Source: Ephemerocybe angulata
Taxonomy: Eukaryota; Basidiomycota; Agaricomycetes; Agaricales; Psathyrellaceae
Assembly: GCA_013368325.1 (NCBI GenBank)
Contig: JAACJK010000167.1
Coordinates: 1 to 64,000, forward strand
DNA length: 64,000 nt
Reading direction: 5' to 3'
Positions 56,611-64,000 of this stretch are shown piece after piece; within the stretch, counting starts at the first letter, position 1, and every line of letters starts with the position of its first letter. Below the pieces are notes generated by a model that ran no database searches, was not told the DNA's origin, and saw only the letters and a list, made by a program, of their open reading frames with translations. A program made the position numbers and the translations under genes.

Positions 56611-57076
56611 CGCGCAAAGCCAGGTAGAGAAGTTGCTGGTATGTATAGACACTAGGTAAGTGAAAAAAGGGAGCTGAAGGGGCGGGAGGGTGGATGACCG
56701 TACCGAAGAGGGGGATGCGATGAAGTAGGCTGTGGCCAGTCAGGCAAATCACAGCCTCCGGCATGGTGACTCAGGTCCTACATATGATTCTTCGATTCAA
56801 CTGACGACAAACGTATGAAGAGTTTGACTCCAAGTTTTTAAGAAGAGTATATTTAAACGTATATATCTAAGTGTCACATTTTAGTTAACAATCACAACAT
56901 CGTGGAAGCCTATAGCACAACAATCCTAGTCTACATACACACAGGGGAGAAGAAAGCAAGGAGCCCAGAGAAACAGTATACCAAAGTCCCCAAAGTCGTT
57001 AATCAGTTCGTCACAGAAGTTTAGACTGTGTAAGGCGCCTCGTCATTTTGCAGGTGCCGACTCAGCACGCCTCCCA
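56611..57076. other. Spacer between CorA-like copies
   Basis: A+T-rich; 3' region of the middle copy's downstream side and promoter of the broken copy. No gene seen. Confidence 0.4.
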
Positions 57077-59515
57077 TTATCTTGGAAGGCTCGGTGTCGT
57101 CGAGGGCAAGATCGGTTCTTCCCGACTATTCACCACTCCAATTTTGTACTCGCCCTCCATCTCCTCGTCATCGACATCGGTAATTGACGATTTGGACTTC
57201 CTCTTGATATAACGCTCGTAGAAGAGTCTGAACGGCCACGTCAAGCGGAGCCAGAAAGGCACTTCTCCCTCGAAGATGTACTTGCTTTGGAAAGCGATGA
57301 TGACCCAGATGGTGAAGATCGTAAAGGGGATGGCGACTGCAACGTAGTGAGGTATGGTTCCCAAGGTCCCTGGATTGATCTCCGCGACGTTCATACCGAA
57401 GACAGCCTATGCAGAGCGGATTGGGTCAGGATATGTCGACGAAGAGGTAAAATGAACTTACAGCCACGAAGCTGGCAGGAAGGAAGATCATCGTAAGGTA
57501 CGCGATTTGCTTCATGGCTAGGATGCTGTTACTGACAAGCGGCCAGGTCAAGATGAGCTATACGTACCAGCGCTGTCACGAACCGCAGCCTCGGTCATCT
57601 CCCTCATGTACTTGCTGTCGGTAATATTAACGCTACTGAACACCTAAAAAATATCCCTGTTAGCGCCTGTCATCAAGAAATGTCCTTCCTTTCAGCTCTA
57701 CTCACCAGGTTCATAACGTTCTTTAGGCGCCTTTCCTGCTGATGCAACATCAACTTCAGCCGTGCCACTTCGTCCGCGAGGTTCTTGCACTCCCTCTTGA
57801 GCAGCCTTTCGTTCTCAGTCAACAGCTTTTCGTCGTAGTTGGTCGAGGTCATAAATGGGGTAGGGGTTTCCTGTATAAAGTCGATGTTCTTCTTGAAGTC
57901 GTCTAAGAGAGACGAGTAGTGTAGGTGATGCGCGCGGATGACATGCAGTTCACGGGTTAGGGGCATGTGTGCGGTAGAGATGACGCGATTTTCCTGGCGA
58001 TCGAAGAGCTGGTATTAGCGAAGGACAGATAAAATGGAGGTTGAGAACTGACTAATGAGAGGATGTGTTCGTATAGGGACTCCAATGCCTCGTCCCAGCC
58101 ATACAGCGCGTGCCAGATAAAGCATAGGAGCACCAACGTCGGGTCTGGGGACGTTTGGAACATGCTCTGCCAGTACACGGATTGACCAGCAAAGCGTATA
58201 CGTTCATGTAAGTAGGGAGCCGAGGTAGTGGGTATGTTTAGGGATGGATGGTATGAGATGATAGTGCTGCCGTTGATATTACGGATGAGATGGATAGAGA
58301 GTAGATCGAGGGCTAGGACCTTCTGGTCTGCAATGGCCGGATAAATATGCATTAGTTTTGCTCACGGAAGGGTGAGGTAGGAGAGACTCACTCGAATAAA
58401 GAATCAGAGGTGCCTGTGTGTCTATCCTTTGTGAGCCAAGGAGAGTACCATTTTTTGAGGCAACGGAGCGTCGGTCGTCTTGGACAGACGCGCTCTGCAT
58501 GTAATCATTAAAGTCGGACTCCTTCATCGACTTTATGAACGTCAAGGTGACGGTGATGTCTACACACAAAACTTTAAGCTCTAAATTTGTTCATTGCTAG
58601 AGGATTAGAGATACATACGATCACCAATGTTGTCTTGGATTTCCTCCTGGAACCGGGATGGGATCCAGTTCAGTGACGACGAGAAGAAGAAGGGCTCGAT
58701 GTTGTACCTAAGTATTATATTAAGGATGAGTAGCTCGAGGAGTATCTCGTGGAAACTTACCTAGCGCCCAGCATCCGCAGCACGGGTCCCGACATATTCT
58801 CCACAAAAAGTGCCCTAATCCTGACATTGTCCGGGCGCTTAAATACGGAACCAATCAGTACACATGTTTGTAAGCAGGATAAGCAGCCAAAAGCACGCAG
58901 TGTGCCTCCCACGGAACATTCAGCAAGACCGCCCACATTGCTTGGCTGCGCCACCACCACGAAGTCAAACACACACCTGCCTCGATTCATCAATAATTCT
59001 CGTCCAAGTCTCGTCGTCCTTCCCGTCGACTGCGGGCAGCACCCCTGCGTCCGTGAAGAACCCATTCGTATCCACATCACAGCGATATATCGTGCAGGCC
59101 TTGCTCCTGTCGTAGCTCCAAATCGCATCCCAAATTTTGCTCTTTTTCACTTGGCGCTTCGTCCAATTTGGGAAGCGGGACTGGGGGTAGCCTCCCCAGC
59201 AGCTGCAGCCATCGTGGGCGCAGAGCTCAGGAATCGGCGGTGCTGAGCTTGCGAGCTGTTCCGGGTCAACGGCTGTAAAGTTTGCGTCAGAATAAAGGTG
59301 CTGAGAGACGGTCTACCCAGCCAACCGTTGCTCAGCATACCATCTCCAATATCCACCCATGGCCATGGCGCTGAAGGCGCAGCATGTCGATGCGAAGGGG
59401 GCCGTATACGGTTCGGATCCGACCCAGTCGCGCTCTTGCGGCTCCGAATGGATGCGTTGCTTCCCCCTCTGTATTGGTTGGCCATTACTGTGAGATAGTT
59501 TTCCACCGATTCCAT
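57077..59515 (-). CDS. CorA-like Mg2+-transporter-type membrane protein (copy A)
   Basis: Start at 59515 (MESVENYLTVMANQYRGGSN). N-terminal motif PPSHRHAAPSAPWPWVDIGD, then CAHDGCSCWGGYPQSRFPNW and DAIWSYDRSKACTIYRCDVD in a soluble domain. A CorA-type helical stalk runs DLLSIHLIRNINGSTIISYH, ELHVIRAHHLHYSSLLDDF and LADEVARLKLMLHQQERRLK. The pore end, joined across two introns, is AAMKQIAYLTMIFLPASFVA then AVFGMNVAEI, with the family GMN motif, and IPFTIFTIWVIIAFQ as the last helix, then an acidic C-tail. Roughly eight or nine exons. CorA proteins form pentameric divalent-cation channels; these Agaricomycete relatives are poorly characterised, so the ion is unproven. Intact by inspection. Confidence 0.8.
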
Positions 59516-60016
59516 GTTGTAAGGTGTTGCTGAGTTCGATGGCCGAATAGTAGTGTTATAGTCGTGTGGGGCGTAGCTGGTGGTCGTTGATATCGTATCG
59601 GGGACGTCTAGAGGTGTGTGAAGAGGGAAAGGGCAGCCAACATCGTGGTTCCTGTCAAAGGAGTGGAGGAAGTGTTTAAAAAGGCAGTGGATTGACGCCG
59701 GCGACCACGTTCTTTCAGTAAATCTGTTTTTAGTCAGATCACCCGACCCCCTTATCGGCGGCTACAGGTCGACTCCGACGCATTGTACTCGGAACCTTAT
59801 TTAATGAACAGGGCTTCTATTACAACATGTAGAGGGTATATAACGTTGCACAATGACAATAAGTAGGCCAGTGTTCAAACGTTCAAGCCCCATATCATAG
59901 TATAATTCGAAAGTGGTATCATTGGGGTATCATCGTGCGGAGGTGTGTTCGTCGTGATTTGGTTTTCCCATCGTCGTATTCGTACGGATCGTAAACAGTC
60001 ATCGAGAGGGGTATTC
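59516..60016. other. Spacer between CorA-like copies
   Basis: No supported gene; promoter side of copy A and 3' side of copy B. Confidence 0.4.
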
Positions 60017-62449
60017 TCATTTCTGTACCTCGCCCAGCTCGAGCTCTTCCTTGATCTCGATATCAGCAGCCGCGTCCGACTCATCCTTCTTGACGGGGAG
60101 CGTATGTCGTCCCGTCTTTAAATGCCGAGCCAGAAGCACATACGGCCAACCCATCCTCTTCCACAATGGTGTCCGCGGTTGAAAGTACATCTTGCTTTGG
60201 AAAGCAATGATGATCCAAGCTGTCGCAAGTGTTAACGTCAGCGCAGTCTCCAGATAGTGGGGCAGGGTGCCCAGCGTCTCTGGTACCATCTCCTTGACGT
60301 TCATCCCGAAGACGGTCTAAAATGAAATACTCAGATGAGTATCACATGCTCGTCGGCGATGACAGACGCCACTCACTGCGATGAATGAAGCAGGCAGGAA
60401 AATCATCGTAAGGTACGCGATTTGCTTCATCTACATGGACCTCATAAGAGTCGTTCGGGACTCTGAATAATGGAGAAGACGTACCGCAGCACTGTCCCTA
60501 ACCGCAGCCTCCGTCATCTTCTGCATCCGCTTACTGTCCTCGATGTTCACGCTGCTAAACACCTGAAACCCAATGAGGCGCTTATTCGCCGCACGCAGCC
60601 GATGGACCCACCAAGTTCATAACATTCTTCAATCTCCGGTCCTGCATTCGCCTTCCCTGTTCCAGCCGCGCAATCTCATCCAACAGGTTCGTAGTTTCAC
60701 GCTCCATGATCTCCTTGCTCCACTTCGAGTCCTCCTCGTTCATCTTCGAGAGCGCAGGGTTTTCAGTGTCCCGGATGAACTCAATGGTTCTGCGGAAGTC
60801 CTCCAGAAGCGAGGAGTAGTGAAGGTGGTGCGCACGGATGACGTGGAGCTCCTGAGTGATGTGCAGTTGGGAGGTCTTGATGACCTGCGACTCCAGATAG
60901 CAGATATGGGAGTACAAGTTCTCCATCGCCTGGTCCCACGAGTACATGGCGTGCCATATGTAGATGAGCAAGACGAACGTGGGGTCCGCTGAACGCTGGA
61001 ATATCTTCTGCCAATAGACAGATTGGCCTGGTCGATGTTAGTGCGGCTCGGACTTGGAGAGCGTCAATGCGGCTCACCCGCAAAGCGGATTCTCTCGTGT
61101 AGAAAAGGGGCGGTGGTAGTGGGGAGACCTTGGTTCGGATGGAACGAAATAACAACGCTTCCAGCTGGCTGCCGAATGACGTGCACTGAGAGCAAGTCAA
61201 GTGCCAACATCCGAGCGTCTAGAGGGGGGTCAGCAACAGGTTTAATCAAGCTTGACGACCCAGCTTACTTGAGACTAAATTCAAAGGCGCCATGGTATCA
61301 ATCATCCTGTTTGCTTCAGAAAGAATCAGTCGAGTCCATTACATTTTCATCTCGAGGGAAAATTGTACCCAGGGTGGCTTGGAGAGCCTCTGGTGACGGC
61401 GCATCTCTCAGCGTTCGGGCAGATTCAAACGAGTATGGTGACCTTGCGCCAATATGGGACGCAGACTCGTGAAGAGGCATCGACCTCAGGAAGGTGAGCG
61501 TGATAGTCATATCTGGGACAGACGTTCAGCCTGAGTTTTGTCGATTTGATGCAGTTGGGTACTAACGGTCGCCAAAGCCAGCTTTTACGGCGGACTGGAA
61601 CCGCGACGGGATCCAGTTCAATGATGATGAAAAATAGAAAGGCTCAATGTTATACTTAGCACCAAGCATTTGTAGCACTGGACCAGACATGTCCTCGATA
61701 AATAGAGCATGCACTCTGGCGGTATCATTCTCCTACGCGAAGAAGGTAAGCATCCGATACCTTCGCAAAAATTGTAGGAAGAAGGGTGGTTTCTAGTCTG
61801 TAGCCCCAAATATACAAGCTCTGTAACCAGAGAAGCACGTCGCAGCCGTTACTGGGGTGGCGGCCGGGTTTCGCGCAGTGCACTGCTCTCCCAAAAGGAG
61901 CGGAAGATAGTCGGCAAAAGTGCCTACTCCCTCTCTTCCACAGCAATGAGGGGCCAGGACAAGTTTCAGAGAACCGGCGTACCTTTTGCTGTTTAACAAA
62001 ATCCCATGTCTGTTCAATATTTTTCGCGTCATGTGTCCCTGCCTCAGCGAATACTCCGGTTTCGTCGACATCGACGTAGTGAATTCGGCACAGGTGGTTT
62101 GGGTTGTAAGAGTGTATGGCTTCGTAAACTTTGCTCTTTCGCACTTGATCTTCTGTCCAATTGGGAAATCTGGACTGCGGGTATTCTCTCCAGCAGCCTT
62201 TGCAAGTTGTGTGATCACATTCGTCCGGGATGGGTGGCAATTGCGAAGCTAGTTGGATAGGGTCTACCACTGCTCGGAATTAGGTTAGAATACCGTACAA
62301 TCAAGGGTCCGGCCATGAGCAAAGCCCTACGTACCGTCTGAGATGTCAATCCAGGGCCAGGGTGCTGAGGGCGCAGCATGGCGATGAGAGGGTGGTTGGA
62401 TTTGGTTCGTGCTTTGGTCGGAGACCGGATTGAGTTCTACGTCGTCCAT
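60017..62449 (-). CDS. CorA-like Mg2+-transporter-type membrane protein (copy B)
   Basis: Start at 62449 (MDDVELNPVSDQSTNQIQPP, then SHRHAAPSAPWPWIDISD). It has the same architecture as copy A: CDHTTCKGCWREYPQSRFPN, AIHSYNPNHLCRIHYVDVD, MLGAKYNIEPFYFSSSLNWI, DLLSVHVIRQPAGSVVISFH, QELHVIRAHHLHYSSLLEDF, then VNIEDSKRMQKMTEAAVRDS, MKQIAYLTMIFLPASFIA joined to TVFGMNVKEM and the final helix TLTLATAWIIIAFQSKMYF. The tail is acidic (EEELELGE-like). The variable middle exon (HESASHIGARSPYSFESART) differs most from copy A. GMN and both helices are present, so it is predicted functional. Exon borders around 61300-61950 are approximate. Confidence 0.78.
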
Positions 62450-62930
62450 AGCGGTGTTGTGGGAGTACCCACAAAATGTCGGGAAAAGACAAGCAGTGGT
62501 AAGAAGCGGGCGACACTGTGGCACAAGGCTATAAAGCTCTTGTGTTAGTAAGATTCAGAAGTATAGTTCGACCAGCGCCTATGCGCCATCGTCGTGGAAC
62601 GCCAAAAAAGAACAATGATGCACAGCCGAACGCTGTCAACGGACTTCGAATTGTTGGACTCGTGGCAACAAGTGACGAGCGCTTTGGTCTCTCTCCCCGA
62701 CGACAGGAGTACAATTACCCATTTATTGGGCTGAGGTGTGTATCTTTTGGAATGCAGTTGAAAAAGCGCTGAAAATAGCCTCATGGGAACAAAAAGAGCG
62801 AGTGGCTTTGTGGGGTGTGCAGAGTCTGCGCCTACATGTGCCTTGGACTATAAAAGCTTGAAGAGACCGGGGTTGCAGCACATCCCTTCATTCCGACGAC
62901 GACCTCCTCCACACCTCACGATCAACTGCG
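62450..62930. promoter_or_regulatory. Divergent promoter region with TATA box for the permease
   Basis: tataaaag at 62849-62856 lies 75 bases before the permease ATG at 62931 and is the best TATA box in the window. The rest of the spacer holds no supported gene and must also contain the promoter of CorA-like copy B on the other strand. Confidence 0.5.
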
Positions 62931-64000
62931 ATGGCTGTCACTGCATACGCGGGTGTAACCCTCGCGTTTTTCTTCCTTTCGACAATCTTCGTAATCTCCC
63001 CATTCTCTCGATATGTGCCGTTCCCGGTCATTGGAAGACGCAAGGTTACCATAGGCCTAATGTCGGCCCCAATCCTGGCAATTGCAATCCTATGGGCTGC
63101 CCAATGCTTGGGTGCTACTCAGATCAGGGATGGCATTGTCGGTACCGGTACGTTATTTCACTTCTCTCGTCCTCTCCAGTCTCTAACACGTCATGTTGAA
63201 CACAGACAACATCAAGCCTTATAATATTCTTATCCTCTTCATCTCCCTGGCATACATGGCCATCACCCTCGACTGCACGGGTATCCTTCAAGCTGCCGCC
63301 TTCTGGGTCAGCAACAAGGGAGGCACTAGCGGTCGCAAGCTCTACTTCTACTTCTACATCCTCCTCACTGGCATCAGCATGGTCGTCGGCAATGATCCGG
63401 TCATCCTCTCAGGCACCGTCTTCCTGGTCTACTATACCGCCGCGACTGGTCTCGACCCTGACGCTTGGTTGATTTCTGAGTTTGCAGCAGCGAACACCGC
63501 CAGCATGGTCCTGTTCGTTGGGAACCCTACCAATGTCGTAATTTGTGAAGGCTTCCGCATAAACAATGCGGCGTTCACCGCCTACACGATTCTACCTTTC
63601 CTCGCCTGCAGCATTGCTTGCTACCTCGTCCTCATGTTGCAGTACCGGAACGAAAAGCACGTACCGAGGAAATTAAACGTTTCAGGCACCCTGAATCCCC
63701 GGGAGGTGCTGCGGGACCCAATCAGCGCGATATTCGGCAGTATCTGGCTCGCCGTCTGTCTTATTGTCGTCATCGTCCTCAGCTTCTTCCATGTCGACGT
63801 TTGGAAGATCGTCCTACCGTTCGCCGGTGGCAAGTTCATCTTCGATCTCAGCTGGGACCATTACCGATATATGACCGGACGGATACCAAAGTTCGACGAA
63901 TCCAAGGCCGACGATGTTGAAACACCCGATGATCCCATGGCCACAGCGTTCAAGCGTGCCATGTCTAACGATATGCAACGAAGTGGCACGGCCAAAACCT
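62931..64000 (+). CDS. ArsB/NhaD-type ion permease (partial, runs off the window)
   Basis: Start MAVTAYAGVTLAFFFLSTIF. One intron (G/GTACGT...CACAG, about 63150-63206) joins in phase to DNIKPYNILILFISLAYMAI. Repeated membrane segments follow, with LTGISMVVGNDPVILSGTVF and SEFAAANTASMVLFVGNPTN, the two re-entrant-loop signatures (NDP and the xGNPTN element) of the ion-transporter superfamily that includes ArsB, NhaD and the P protein. A cytosolic loop (RYMTGRIPKFDESKADDVET...MATAFKRAMSNDMQRS) runs to the end of the window; the second half is missing. Likely a plasma or vacuolar membrane carrier for an anion or arsenite-like substrate; the substrate is not deducible. Confidence 0.85.

Overview
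The window looks like nuclear DNA of a basidiomycete fungus, most likely an Agaricomycete. Genes carry many short introns (about 45-65 nt, GT-AG, one GC-AG). They match families typical of mushroom-forming fungi: an F-box/LRR-like pair, CorA-like proteins with a PSHRHA.PSAPWPW N-terminus, a microsomal P450, and degenerate lineage-specific hypothetical genes. I saw no tRNA, rRNA, CRISPR array or intact transposon. All gene models were joined by eye from reading frames and splice signals, so exon borders are approximate.

Left part (1-16.3 kb) is repeat-rich accessory DNA. It holds a decayed gene (305-1998), hypothetical genes at 2.3-3.1 kb (minus) and 4.0-5.0 kb (plus, with a tandem exon-intron duplication), a proline-rich protein with a SUMO-interaction-like motif (5.8-8.6 kb), a nucleotidyltransferase-like hypothetical (8.8-9.9 kb, minus) and a 2.4 kb satellite array (10.17-12.58 kb). 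The array abuts two tandem F-box/LRR-like paralogues; the one beside the array lacks its F-box.

Middle (16.9-37.8 kb) is mostly conserved genes: cytochrome P450, a SNF2/ULS1-like ATPase (minus), a gamma-butyrobetaine hydroxylase-like dioxygenase, a molybdopterin-binding (MoCF/CinA-like) protein, an acidic disordered protein, a Ser-rich two-TM protein, the unfolded-protein-response sensor IRE1 and a hypothetical protein (minus). About 37.9-39.9 kb and 41.3-42.7 kb show no convincing gene.

Right part (39.9-54.3 kb) is dense housekeeping: a Tda3-like FAD oxidoreductase (minus), serine palmitoyltransferase LCB2, a SUZ-domain protein (minus) divergent from an M20 dipeptidase, UDP-glucose 6-dehydrogenase, a protein whose C-terminal half resembles bacterial RNase P protein (RnpA), and a peroxisomal MaoC/hydratase-2 enzyme ending in AKL. 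From 54.8 to 62.4 kb lies a head-to-tail triplet of CorA-like genes (minus), one copy broken. An ArsB/NhaD-type permease starts at 62931 and runs off the right end.

No gene cluster of a single pathway is evident. LCB2 (sphingolipid), IRE1 (ER stress), UGD (UDP-glucuronate) and the peroxisomal hydratase are neighbours without an obvious functional link.
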